DNA from: Mesorhizobium qingshengii
GTDB taxonomy: Bacteria > Pseudomonadota > Alphaproteobacteria > Rhizobiales > Rhizobiaceae
Length of the DNA: 64,000 nucleotides
Assembly: GCF_900103325.1 (NCBI RefSeq)
Contig: NZ_FMXM01000007.1
Coordinates: 186,001 to 250,000 of the forward strand
Direction: 5' to 3'
In this document: piece after piece, positions 27,925-36,035 of the stretch
Layout of the letters: every line of letters starts with the position of its first letter
Position numbering within the stretch: the first letter of the stretch is position 1
The notes under the pieces: generated by a model
Told to the model about the DNA's origin: nothing
What the model saw: the letters and a program-made list of their open reading frames with translations, nothing else
Databases searched by the model: none
Translations under genes and position numbers: made by a program

Positions 27925-28692
27925 ATGCAGTTTTTTTCCCATGACGGCTTCGATCTTGCCTTCCTCGACCGCCAGCCGGCCTCGGGCGAGGGCGATCCTG
28001 TGCTCATGATCCATGGCTTCGCCTCGACCCACTATGTCAACTGGGTGTCGCCCGGCTGGTTCAAGACGCTGAACGATGCTGGTTACCGCGCCATCGCCTT
28101 CGACAATCGCGGCCACGGTTCGTCGTCCAAGAGTTATGACGAGGCCGACTACACGCCAGCCAAGATGGCCTCAGATGCCGCCGCCTTGCTGGATCATCTC
28201 GGTATCGAGCGCGCCCATGTCATCGGCTATTCGATGGGAGCGCGCATAGCGGCGTTCCTGGCGCTGTCCGATCCGCACAAGGTGGCGACGCTCGTCTTTG
28301 GCGGCCTCGGCATCGGTATGATCGACGGTGTCGGTGATTGGGATCCGATCGCCGCAGCCCTGCTCGCCGATGATCCCGCCACCACCGACCATCCGCGCGG
28401 CCGATCGTTTCGCGCCTTTGCCGACCAGACCCGCAGTGACCGCCGGGCGCTGGCGGCCTGCATCGTCGCCTCGCGGGAGCTGCTGAGCGAGGAAGATGTT
28501 GCCCGCATCGCACAGCCGACGCTGATCGCTGTCGGCACAACGGACGACATTGGTGGCTCGCCCGATGAGCTGGCGGCGTTGATGCCGAATGCCAGGGCCT
28601 TTCACATCGAGGGTCGCGACCATATGCTGGCCGTCGGGGACAAGACCTTCAAGCAGCGGGTGCTGGAGTTCTACGCCGAAAATCCGCTTTGA
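27925..28692 (+). CDS. Alpha/beta hydrolase
   Basis: The 255-residue protein (ATG at 27925) has MIHGFAST (about 28), DNRGHGSS (about 58), the elbow GYSMGAR (about 98) and a late GRDHMLAVG with the histidine. It is a cytoplasmic hydrolase of unknown substrate. It lies 20 bases past the DUF192 stop, so may be in the same operon. A GTG at 27907 would add six residues but has no better binding site. Confidence 0.9.
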   Translation: MQFFSHDGFDLAFLDRQPASGEGDPVLMIHGFASTHYVNWVSPGWFKTLNDAGYRAIAFDNRGHGSSSKSYDEADYTPAKMASDAAALLDHLGIERAHVIGYSMGARIAAFLALSDPHKVATLVFGGLGIGMIDGVGDWDPIAAALLADDPATTDHPRGRSFRAFADQTRSDRRALAACIVASRELLSEEDVARIAQPTLIAVGTTDDIGGSPDELAALMPNARAFHIEGRDHMLAVGDKTFKQRVLEFYAENPL

Positions 28693-28887
28693 GCGGACGG
28701 CTGGGGAGCGGGGCAACAGTGGCACAATGGGAAGGCGCACCGCCGTCATGCCGGGCGCGGTGGCGCGGAGTAAACTAGGCAAACGTTCGGTCGTGCGCTT
28801 GGCCTTTGGGGATCTTCTCAATGCGCTGTCGATGACGGCGGGGCCGGCTCTCCTGGCCGAGATGGCGTCGCTTCTACCTGATTGCCC

Positions 28888-29490
28888 TTAGCTTGCAGCG
28901 AGGGCCTCCAGCGACCGCGCCATGTTCAGTCTGGCCTGCGGCTCGAAACGCCGGCGAAATTCCTCGCTGTGGAAGATCTGCGGTCGGGCAAGGAAGTTCT
29001 TCAGCACCGCGCTGCGTCCGACGCGCCACATCGGCTCTTCCACCCAGTCGTATTCGCGGCGGATCGAGCGCTCATAAGCGTCGAAGGCGTCCGGCGCGGC
29101 GCCCAGCATCGATAGGTCCATGTCGAGGAAAAGACTGGCGTCCCGCGTCGCCGTCGCGTCCTCGAAACGTGGCAGCTGGTGCGTGGCCGTAGCGACGATC
29201 ATCGCCGTGATGCGACCGAGGCGTGAAGGATCTGCGCGGCCCACCAATTTTTTTTCGGCAAGGTCGGCACTTTGCGCCTCGTTGTCCTTGGCCTTACTGT
29301 CATATACGGCGTCGTGGAACCAGATCGCCGCTTCGACGGCCTCGAAATCGCCGAGCAGCCCTCGATACTCGCCGGCCAGCGCCAGCATCGCCTCGATATG
29401 GGCCAGGTTGTGGTAGTGGCGGCCCTCGGCCGCATAGAGCGCTGAAAGCGCGCTTTTCAGCGCGTTGTCGATCAAGGGTTCGTTTTCCAT
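28888..29490 (-). CDS. HD-domain phosphohydrolase-like protein
   Basis: The 200-residue protein matches predicted metal-dependent HD superfamily proteins: EGRHYHNLAHI (about 23-33) provides the first histidines, FHDAVYD (about 58-64) the HD pair, and DMDLSMLG (about 122) the last aspartate. The substrate is unknown. It is divergent from cysE. Confidence 0.88.
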   Translation of the reverse strand: MENEPLIDNALKSALSALYAAEGRHYHNLAHIEAMLALAGEYRGLLGDFEAVEAAIWFHDAVYDSKAKDNEAQSADLAEKKLVGRADPSRLGRITAMIVATATHQLPRFEDATATRDASLFLDMDLSMLGAAPDAFDAYERSIRREYDWVEEPMWRVGRSAVLKNFLARPQIFHSEEFRRRFEPQARLNMARSLEALAAS

Positions 29491-29616
29491 GGCTGCTTGA
29501 AATCCCGCGAACCAAATCCATTTGACAAAGCACTAAGGAAAATTGAGTTCAATCATGCTACGATCTGGCTTATATGTGCGGCCGGATACTAGGCAAGCCG
29601 GCAGGACGAGACGTCG

Positions 29617-30465
29617 ATGAACAGCATCAGCATTTCCCGACACAGCGCGTTGCAGCCGGTCGATCCGATCTGGCGCTCGATCCGCGACGAAGCGATGGAA
29701 GCGGTCAATCGCGACCCGCTGCTCGCCGCCTTCCTCTATTCGACGATCCTCAACCAGGACAGCCTGGAGGAGGCGGTCATACATCGGCTTGCCGAGCGGC
29801 TCGCCCACCAGGACATCGGCTCGGACCTCATCCGCCAGACCTTCAAGTCCATGCTGGCCGACGATAAGGACTGGCCGACGACCGTGCGCGTCGACATCCA
29901 GGCCTATTATGACCGCGACCCTGCCTGCGACCGCTTCATCATGCCGGTGCTCTATTTCAAGGGCTTCCACGCCATCCAGACCCATCGGTTGGCGCATTGG
30001 CTGTGGAACCAGGGTCGCAAGGATTTCGCGCTCTACCTGCAGAGCCGTTCATCCTCGGTCTTCCAGACCGATATCAATCCGGCCGCCCGCATCGGCAAGG
30101 GCATCTTCATCGATCATGCCACCGGGCTTGTGGTCGGCGAGACGGCGGTGATTGAGGACGACGTATCGATCCTGCACGGCGTGACGCTGGGCGGCACCGG
30201 CAAGGCCGGTGGCGACCGTCACCCCAAGATCCGCTACGGCGTGCTGATCGGCGCCGGCGCCAAGATCCTCGGCAATATCGAAATCGGCCATTGCTCGAAG
30301 ATCGCGGCCGGCTCGGTGGTGCTGTCGCCAGTGCCGCACAACAAGACGGTTGCCGGCGTGCCGGCCCGGGTCGTCGGCGAAACCGGCTGCGATCAGCCAT
30401 CGCGTCAGATGGACCAGCTTCTGCCTTCGCAAACGATGGATCAGGTCGTCAGCTTCGACATCTGA
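29617..30465 (+). CDS. cysE: Serine O-acetyltransferase
   Basis: The 282-residue enzyme acetylates serine with acetyl-CoA, the first step of cysteine synthesis. It has the N-terminal helical domain (IRDEAMEAV... to about 150) and the C-terminal left-handed beta helix of hexapeptide repeats, with FIDHATGLVVGETA and LHGVTLGGTGK giving the catalytic His/Asp. The C-terminus ends QVVSFDI, and the terminal isoleucine is the usual CysK-docking residue. A strong hairpin follows. Confidence 0.95.
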   Translation: MNSISISRHSALQPVDPIWRSIRDEAMEAVNRDPLLAAFLYSTILNQDSLEEAVIHRLAERLAHQDIGSDLIRQTFKSMLADDKDWPTTVRVDIQAYYDRDPACDRFIMPVLYFKGFHAIQTHRLAHWLWNQGRKDFALYLQSRSSSVFQTDINPAARIGKGIFIDHATGLVVGETAVIEDDVSILHGVTLGGTGKAGGDRHPKIRYGVLIGAGAKILGNIEIGHCSKIAAGSVVLSPVPHNKTVAGVPARVVGETGCDQPSRQMDQLLPSQTMDQVVSFDI

Positions 30466-30479
30466 TTTTCACGTGCCCG

Positions 30480-30510
30480 CCGGCGGCGGCCGGATTCCGG
30501 CCGCCGCCGG
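30480..30510. terminator. Perfect 14-bp hairpin after cysE
   Basis: Arms CCGGCGGCGGCCGG and its exact complement are separated by ATT. It starts 15 bases after the cysE stop. There is no T-run after it, so it may be a pausing or mRNA-protecting structure instead of a classic terminator. Confidence 0.5.
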
Positions 30511-30619
30511 TATGAGTGGGCGTTGTTCTCGTCTTATCAGGCCGCTTGCCTTTACATCGCCATTGTCGACGTGCCAGAAGCGCGTTCGAACGAGCAAGCC
30601 CGATGATCGGAGAAGACTG

Positions 30620-30823
30620 TTGAAGCCGGACGAAATCAGAAAGCTGGACGCCTATTTCAAGCGCGTCTTCCAGAACCCCAAGATCGAGGTCAAGGCACGG
30701 CCGCGTAAGGAAGATTCGGCCGAGGTCTATGTCGGTGACGAGTTCCTCGGCATCGTCTTCAAGGACGAGGACGACGGCGACTACAATTTCTCGATGGCGA
30801 TCCTCGACATCGATCTGGCTTGA
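30620..30823 (+). CDS. DUF3126 protein
   Basis: A TTG at 30620 gives 67 residues that match DUF3126 from its first residue: MKPDEIRKLDAYFKRVF, DSAEVYVGDEFLGIVF and MAILDIDL at the end. GGAGA lies seven bases upstream. No ATG or GTG in this frame fits the family start, so the TTG is preferred. Function is unknown; the family sits downstream of cysE in related genomes. Confidence 0.88.
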   Translation: MKPDEIRKLDAYFKRVFQNPKIEVKARPRKEDSAEVYVGDEFLGIVFKDEDDGDYNFSMAILDIDLA

Positions 30824-30885
30824 GCCTGCAGAGCCAAGGCTGGCCGGGCCGCACGGACGGCAGCCGGCCTTGCCACCCAAATCTC

Positions 30886-31617
30886 TCAATGTCTCGTTTT
30901 CAGCATGCGCCCGGCTTCGGTGGCGATCGACACGTCAAGCGCCTGCCAATCGCCCAGAAACTCCCTGGGGAAGCGATAGGTGAGGCTGAGCTCGTCGCCA
31001 ACCTGGATATCGCGCTCGCAGGGCGCCAGCGATTCGTCGGCACTCGGCCCGCTCAGGCAGCGGGCCACGAAGGGGTCCTTGCCGGGACGCTTGCCGACGA
31101 CCAGCACCTCGTTCAGATAGCCTGATTTTTCATTGAAGCCATACACCGTCGTGCCGCCAGGTCCCGCAATGCCGGGCTGCGTGATCAACGCGCTGTAGAT
31201 CGGCGCGAAACGGCCGCTCATGTCACGCGACATCATCTGTTGCTCGAAGGACAGGAAGATGATGTTCCTGCTCGTCCCCGTGTGGTTGAAATCGTCGCGC
31301 GCGGCCTCGCTGTAGCCGTCCATCTGGGGGTAGCGCAGATAGAGGTCGAGACGTGAGGCGATGCCGTCGCGACGGGCCTGCTCGAAACGGATGACATTGG
31401 CCGGCACCGCGATGACATTATTGCCGATCACCACCTCGTGGATCGTTGCATCGTCGGTGTATCCGGCCATCGCAATCGAACGGCCGAACCATTTGCCGCC
31501 AAGGCTGATCACTATCGACAGCAAGGCCAACGCCGCGAACACGTAGAACACCCGCTTCATCAGCGTTGAATCGACCACGGTGAGTTCGGGGCCGTCGGCG
31601 ATCGCTGCCTGCTTCAT
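30886..31617 (-). CDS. Hypothetical protein with one membrane helix
   Basis: The 243-residue product (ATG at 31617) has a short cytosolic N-terminus, one membrane helix (about 20-38; VFYVFAALALLSIVISL), and a large periplasmic part. The stretch DATIHEVVIGNNVIAVPANVIRFE and the late CLSGPSADESLAPCERDI with two cysteines are notable. Close relatives occur across Rhizobiales without known function. Confidence 0.78.
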   Translation of the reverse strand: MKQAAIADGPELTVVDSTLMKRVFYVFAALALLSIVISLGGKWFGRSIAMAGYTDDATIHEVVIGNNVIAVPANVIRFEQARRDGIASRLDLYLRYPQMDGYSEAARDDFNHTGTSRNIIFLSFEQQMMSRDMSGRFAPIYSALITQPGIAGPGGTTVYGFNEKSGYLNEVLVVGKRPGKDPFVARCLSGPSADESLAPCERDIQVGDELSLTYRFPREFLGDWQALDVSIATEAGRMLKTRH

Positions 31618-31740
31618 CTCAGTTCCTCGGCTACCTCTGCTGTGCCCGCTGGGTGTCCTCGTGCGGCACACATCGCGCGGCATGGCTTTTGCAGCGCGCT
31701 ACGCACGACTGTGCGATTTCATGGTAAATGGAAAGTAAAG

Positions 31741-32082
31741 ATGGACCAGCTGGAACTCACTCTGTTCGCTTTTGTCGTCGGGCTCACGACCTGCGGGCTG
31801 GTCGGATCGGCGATGGAACTGGTTTATGGGCGCAGGGTCGCCTTCACCGAGCCCTACGTGTCGCCGTCGCACGTACTGCGCTCGCTTGCCGCGACTGCCT
31901 GTGCCGGGCCTTTCATGCTGGTCAACGACGCCCTCGATGCCCGCCGCGAGCGCCGCATTTCGACAGTGGCGCTGATGTCCTGCGGCTGCACGGCGATTGC
32001 CTGGGCCTTGGCGCTGGGCGTCGTGGTGCTCGCCATTGCTTCATGGACGGTCCGTCTCCTAGGCTCCGACTTTCCAGTCTGA
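31741..32082 (+). CDS. Small membrane protein of unknown function
   Basis: The 113-residue protein starts at the ATG at 31741 and has three hydrophobic helices (about 5-26, 46-62, 78-103), making it an inner-membrane protein. YGRRVAFTEPYVSPSHV lies in the first loop. It is followed after 19 bases by the carbonic-anhydrase-like gene, with which it may be co-transcribed. Confidence 0.75.
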   Translation: MDQLELTLFAFVVGLTTCGLVGSAMELVYGRRVAFTEPYVSPSHVLRSLAATACAGPFMLVNDALDARRERRISTVALMSCGCTAIAWALALGVVVLAIASWTVRLLGSDFPV

Positions 32083-32101
32083 GACGATTCGGAGACCGAC
32101 A

Positions 32102-32629
32102 ATGCCGCTTTATGCGATCGATGGAACAGTGCCCAGCTTCGCGGATGCGGACACAAACTGGATCGCGCCCGATGCGACGCTGATCGGCGATGTGCGCGTC
32201 GGCCGCAACGCTGGCTTCTGGTTCGGTGTCGTCATCCGCGGCGACAATGAGCCCATCGTCATCGGCGCCGACACCAATGTGCAGGAACACACGGTCATGC
32301 ACACCGATCCCGGCTTCCCGCTGACGATCGGGCAGGGCTGCACGATCGGCCACCGCGCCTTGCTGCATGGCTGCACGATCGGCGACAACAGCCTGATCGG
32401 CATGGGTGCCATCGTGCTGAACGGTGCGAAGATCGGCAACAACTCACTGGTCGGCGCCGGTGCGCTGGTCACCGAAGGCAAGGAGTTTCCGGACAATTCG
32501 CTGATCGTCGGCTCGCCGGCCAAGGTGATCAGGGTGCTGGACGACGCTGCCGTGGAAAGATTGCGCGGCTCGGCGGCGCACTACGTCGCCAACGGCAAGC
32601 GCTTCAAGGCGGGACTGAAGAAGGTCTGA
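32102..32629 (+). CDS. Gamma-carbonic anhydrase family protein
   Basis: The 175-residue protein is a left-handed beta helix of hexapeptide repeats. The zinc-ligand histidines are seen in QEHTVMHTD (about 60-68) and IGHRALLHG (about 80-88), and FGVVIRGDN is the usual GCA signature. Such proteins are often annotated YrdA/PaaY-type; real carbonic anhydrase activity is not certain. Confidence 0.9.
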   Translation: MPLYAIDGTVPSFADADTNWIAPDATLIGDVRVGRNAGFWFGVVIRGDNEPIVIGADTNVQEHTVMHTDPGFPLTIGQGCTIGHRALLHGCTIGDNSLIGMGAIVLNGAKIGNNSLVGAGALVTEGKEFPDNSLIVGSPAKVIRVLDDAAVERLRGSAAHYVANGKRFKAGLKKV

Positions 32630-32677
32630 GGCCGGTTTGGCCAGTGCCTCTCGCCGACCGTTTCAATCGCGACCCAA

Positions 32678-33238
32678 TCAGCGGCCGTTGGAGCTATGCT
32701 TGGCGATCGCATCGCGCAGCAATGACGCGCCGGCTTCAAAGCCGGCAATGTCGGCCTCCTCGACGGCTGTCCTGTAGTCATCGATGCGGGTTTCGAGCAT
32801 CGGGTCGGCGCCTGCCGCCAGGAGCAGGCGGATCGCATCGACGCTGCGGATGGCCACCGAATAGTGAAGCGGCGTCCAGTCGTTGACGCCCCGCATGTTG
32901 GGATCGGCGCCACCGTCGATCAACGCCCGGACGATTTCCAGCCGCTCGGGGCGGTCGGTGGACAGCGCCGCAATGATTGACGGAAACCCGCCGTGATCCT
33001 GATAATTGGGATCCGAGCCCATATCCAGCAAGGTCGAGATGAAGCCGACGGGGCTCCAATAGACCGCATATTCCAGCGGATGGCCGAGGCCGAGCTCGAA
33101 CGGCATGCGCTCGTCGAACCAGCGGGGCGAACCACCCAGGGCCACGCCGAGGCCCTCGAAATCGCCCGCCTTGAAGGCGTCGTCGATAGCCTTGAACAGG
33201 CGATGACGCTCGCATCGATCTTCCAGGATTTCCAACAT
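32678..33238 (-). CDS. Ankyrin-repeat protein
   Basis: The 186-residue protein has at least two ankyrin repeats: LEIVRALIDGGADPNMRG with DWTPLHYSVA (about 100-132) and RLLLAAGADP (about 138). The N-terminal half is diverged. Ankyrin repeats mediate protein binding; the partner is unknown. Confidence 0.85.
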   Translation of the reverse strand: MLEILEDRCERHRLFKAIDDAFKAGDFEGLGVALGGSPRWFDERMPFELGLGHPLEYAVYWSPVGFISTLLDMGSDPNYQDHGGFPSIIAALSTDRPERLEIVRALIDGGADPNMRGVNDWTPLHYSVAIRSVDAIRLLLAAGADPMLETRIDDYRTAVEEADIAGFEAGASLLRDAIAKHSSNGR

Positions 33239-33583
33239 GGTAGTGATCCAGAAGGCGAAATTAGCGTCCTATAGTGCCTCGATCTCCCGCGCGTGGAAAG
33301 GCGGATCGGGGATATTCGGATGCGCCAGGCGGCTCGATGGGACCTGTGACCTTCTGGATGCGAAGCGTCCATCGTTATTTTGGGGCGCGTTGCTTAGCAA
33401 ATATCGGTGCTGCAATTTGACATCGCTCACCGTCTGACCGTTATTGTTGCAATTGGATGACGGTCGTCAATGAATGATCTAGGTCGCGGAGGTAGCTTAC
33501 TTCCATGCCACCCGAGTTCGTCGAGTTAAATTGCGAAACCTGTTCTAATAATCGCTGTTCTCCTTGCCGGCGTCCTTGCTGGC
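33239..33583. other. Gap between ankyrin and DUF2726 genes; includes part of a membrane segment
   Basis: No complete gene was found. The last 54 bases (33530-33583) are open in the DUF2726 frame and encode a hydrophobic run, discussed with that gene. The remainder is somewhat AT-richer than the surroundings and has no recognised signal. Confidence 0.5.
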
Positions 33584-34162
33584 ATGGCCTTGGAGCGTTC
33601 AGTATCGAGAATGCGAAGGCAGGCATGGAGAAAAAGAAACCGCTGGCGCTGGGAGCGCAAGCGTGTGGAGGCCACCACTAGGAATGAATGGCAGCCACTG
33701 AAGCCCGATATAGCTGCGCCGAAACAGGTCGATGCCGCCGATCAATTGCGGATCGTTATGAGGGCCAAGTTCACCACCCAGGCACTTCTCAACAAGAGTG
33801 AAGCGCGCGTCTTCAAGGAACTCGACCGTATGGTTATCGGCTGTAATCCAGCATGGCAGGTTATGGCGCAAGTGTCTTTGGGGGAGATTCTGCGCAGCAA
33901 GGACGCGGACGCTTACAGCTGTATCAACTCGAAACGCGTTGACCTACTCCTCGTGGACGAGAATTGTTTGCCTCGACATGCATTGGAATACCAAGGTCAT
34001 GCGCATCATCAGGGTACGGCAGCGGCGCGTGATGCGGTCAAAAAGGAAGCATTGCGAATAGCGGGCATCAGCTATCACGAGATTGTCGGTGGTCACACGA
34101 CCCCTTCCGAACTCAGACGACTGGTAGAGAAACTCGTGGACAAGCCCGCAGCAGCGCAATAG
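33584..34162 (+). CDS. DUF2726 protein
   Basis: The frame from the first standard start codon (ATG at 33584) gives 192 residues. After a strongly basic stretch (WRKRNRWRWERKR) comes DUF2726 at about 60-180: LLNKSEARVFKELDR, INSKRVDLLLVDENCLP and LEYQGHAHHQ, the last resembling the restriction-endonuclease-like fold seen in this family. Directly upstream the same frame encodes a membrane helix (33530-33583), normal for the family, but begins at ATT after a stop at 33527-33529. The true start is therefore uncertain. Confidence 0.78.
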   Translation: MALERSVSRMRRQAWRKRNRWRWERKRVEATTRNEWQPLKPDIAAPKQVDAADQLRIVMRAKFTTQALLNKSEARVFKELDRMVIGCNPAWQVMAQVSLGEILRSKDADAYSCINSKRVDLLLVDENCLPRHALEYQGHAHHQGTAAARDAVKKEALRIAGISYHEIVGGHTTPSELRRLVEKLVDKPAAAQ

Positions 34163-34226
34163 CTAGCCCTATTCCACGTCGATGCCTCGGAAGTTGGCTG
34201 GTCTTCGAGCTGCCGCCAGAAATGGC

Positions 34227-34258
34227 GGAGCCGGCCCGGGGACGGGGCCGGCTCCTTT
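34227..34258 (+). terminator. Hairpin terminator after the DUF2726 gene
   Basis: An 11-bp perfect stem (GGAGCCGGCCC / GGGCCGGCTCC) with a 7-base loop is followed by only TTT. It lies 64 bases past the stop and is a plausible, if weak, intrinsic terminator. Confidence 0.55.
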
Positions 34259-34305
34259 GACCCGGTCGTTGGGGACGGGGAGGGTGGGGACTCGACCGGG
34301 TTTCT

Positions 34306-34396
34306 CCTTAAGCGCGTTGCATTCATGCGGCGCACTTGAGCTCTGCTTTGTGCATGTCGTTATCCCAAAACCGCTTCGCGCCTGGGTGACATGCAT
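34306..34396 (-). repeat. Dispersed intergenic repeat, copy 1 (minus orientation)
   Basis: On the minus strand it reads ATGCATGTCACCCAGG, then GCGAAGCGGTTTTGGG, ATAACGACATGCAC, and ends near AACGCGCTTAAGG. The order and most bases match the copy downstream of prfB (63522-63632). The inner part is an imperfect palindrome bounded by TGCAT arms. It ends nine bases before the stop of the BTLCP gene. Confidence 0.75.
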
Positions 34397-34404
34397 TGGC
34401 GTCC

Positions 34405-35013
34405 TTAGCGGACGCTGGCGACCGCGTCGGAGCGGCCGTCATTGATCGTCACCCAAACGCCTGAATTCTGATCTGACTGGCGCTTGAGGTAGGTGTAATC
34501 GGTGTCCGTCCAGGACAGCACCTTGGTTTCCAGATTGTCGAGGATGAACTCGCCAAGGCTGGTGCGCACGGTCAGCACCGCGTGGCCGTCGCCATTTGGC
34601 TGGCGCGCAACCGTCATCAGCAGATTGCCGGCGGGCACGCCCGCATCCATCAGTTCGCGACGCTTTTCCAGCGCGTAGTCCTCGCAATCGCCATAGCCAT
34701 TGTCGGGATAGGCCCAGTATTCCTCGACACCGTAGTTTTCCATGTCGGTGCGCGGCTTGATTCGTGTGTTGACGGTATTGTTGATGTTGACGATCGCCGC
34801 CCATAGTTTGCGGGTCAGTTCGACCGGAGCCCCGCTGGGGGTCCTTTCACTGCATTCGCCAGGTATGCGCTGGCAGAATTCATAGTGGCCAACAGGTTGT
34901 GTGGTGCGGCCGCCGGTGTGCATGAATGCGGGTCCCGCCGCATATGCCGATCCCCAGACGGAAAGCTGCATCGCCATTGCCACCAGCAACAGCCTGCCCC
35001 TCGTTCTTTCCAT
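34405..35013 (-). CDS. Transglutaminase-like cysteine peptidase (BTLCP family)
   Basis: The 202-residue protein from the ATG at 35013 has a signal peptide (about 1-26, ending AYA-AGP) and the bacterial transglutaminase-like domain. The catalytic cysteine is in GYGDCEDYAL (about 108), the histidine in GDGHAVLTVR (about 143) and the aspartate in EFILDNL. It is periplasmic. In other bacteria relatives (LapG) cut surface adhesins under c-di-GMP control, but LapG partners are not nearby. Confidence 0.93.
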   Translation of the reverse strand: MERTRGRLLLVAMAMQLSVWGSAYAAGPAFMHTGGRTTQPVGHYEFCQRIPGECSERTPSGAPVELTRKLWAAIVNINNTVNTRIKPRTDMENYGVEEYWAYPDNGYGDCEDYALEKRRELMDAGVPAGNLLMTVARQPNGDGHAVLTVRTSLGEFILDNLETKVLSWTDTDYTYLKRQSDQNSGVWVTINDGRSDAVASVR

Positions 35014-35142
35014 TGTTGTAGTCTCCCCGTTCGAGGGAGACATTGCCACAAGTGGATTTATTTGACGCAAAAGCGCGAAGTAGATTTTAAGTAAAACGCC
35101 CGTAGAATAAACATAAAATTTGATTCATTTGAGTATTGAATC

Positions 35143-35176
35143 GTTCGGAATTCCTGGTTCGTTAACCCTTCCGAAC
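35143..35176. repeat. Inverted repeat in the gap between BTLCP and PilZ genes
   Basis: Arms GTTCGGAA and TTCCGAAC are separated by 18 bases in AT-rich DNA. It could be an operator of dyad symmetry for the BTLCP gene, but no known regulator motif was recognised. Confidence 0.35.
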
Positions 35177-35246
35177 CTCGATGTCGGACCTTGCCGGAGC
35201 GGTCTCGACCCCGGCCGGCGCATCTCGATCGCCGATGTCGTGAACG

Positions 35247-35274
35247 AAAAAAACCGGCAGCAAGGGGCCGGTTT
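35247..35274 (-). terminator. Intrinsic terminator of the tandem PilZ gene
   Basis: On the minus strand an 8-bp stem (AAACCGGC / GCCGGTTT) is followed by a run of T residues (35247-35253). It lies 25 bases beyond the PilZ gene stop. Confidence 0.85.
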
Positions 35275-35299
35275 CCTCATGCGCTTCTGTCGGGTCTTG

Positions 35300-35917
35300 T
35301 CAGGCGCGCGGCGTATTGAATTCGGAATCGAGCGTTTCCGGGCGCTGAATGACGGCGAATTCGATGGCGACACCATCCTCGAAATGGCGAACGATCTGCC
35401 CGCGCATGGTGCCAAGCATGACCTGAACGCCGATCGCCGGCTTGACGTCGATCTCGATCGCCGCGCCCGAAAGCGACAGGTCGATGATACGGCACTGATA
35501 CTGGCGGCCATCAGTGAGTTGCAGCACGCTGGTTGGATTGCGTGGCGCGACGCGCTCGTGCCGACGGTCTTCGGGCAGGTCGAGTTCGTGCTTGTTGGCG
35601 AGCCAGGTCAACTGCGCCGCAAGCTTGTCCTTCTTGCGGTCCGACGCGATGACGGTCATCGCGAAACCGTCCTGCAGGGTGCGTGTAACGACACCTTCAA
35701 TGCGGCCGATATGGTCGATGTAGGCGATGACCTTTTCGCCGGGCATGCCGACGCGGTCGGTGCGAAGCGCTACGTTGCCGGGTGACATGTCGACCACCTG
35801 GCAGGGGTGCTCGGTGCGGTCTTCCAGCATGAAGCGCCCGTATATCTTGACCCGGACGCGCTGAAAGTTACGCCTTTCAGCTTGGGACGGCGCGTAGTCG
35901 ACCGCCGCTGACCTCAT
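35300..35917 (-). CDS. Protein with two PilZ domains
   Basis: The 205-residue protein carries a first PilZ domain (about 14-95) with RRNFQRVRV and DMSPGNVAL, and a second (about 115-200) with RRHERVAPR and DLSLSGAAI. Both keep the RxxxR and D/NxSxxG c-di-GMP-binding motifs, the second being the more canonical. It probably senses c-di-GMP; its output partner is not evident. Confidence 0.9.
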   Translation of the reverse strand: MRSAAVDYAPSQAERRNFQRVRVKIYGRFMLEDRTEHPCQVVDMSPGNVALRTDRVGMPGEKVIAYIDHIGRIEGVVTRTLQDGFAMTVIASDRKKDKLAAQLTWLANKHELDLPEDRRHERVAPRNPTSVLQLTDGRQYQCRIIDLSLSGAAIEIDVKPAIGVQVMLGTMRGQIVRHFEDGVAIEFAVIQRPETLDSEFNTPRA

Positions 35918-36035
35918 AACTGCCTACACCCCGTTTGGCATCCCACGCGTCGATGCGAGGAACTTCATCGCTGAAGTACAACAAAACGGGTTAACAAAGG
36001 GGAAAAGCGGGCACCCTACGACGCCAGATCGAGGA

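Noticed and set aside
28727..28891. 54-codon frame (ATG at 28727) between the hydrolase and HD genes
   Set aside because: Short, weak start, no motif, and its end overlaps the HD gene on the other strand.
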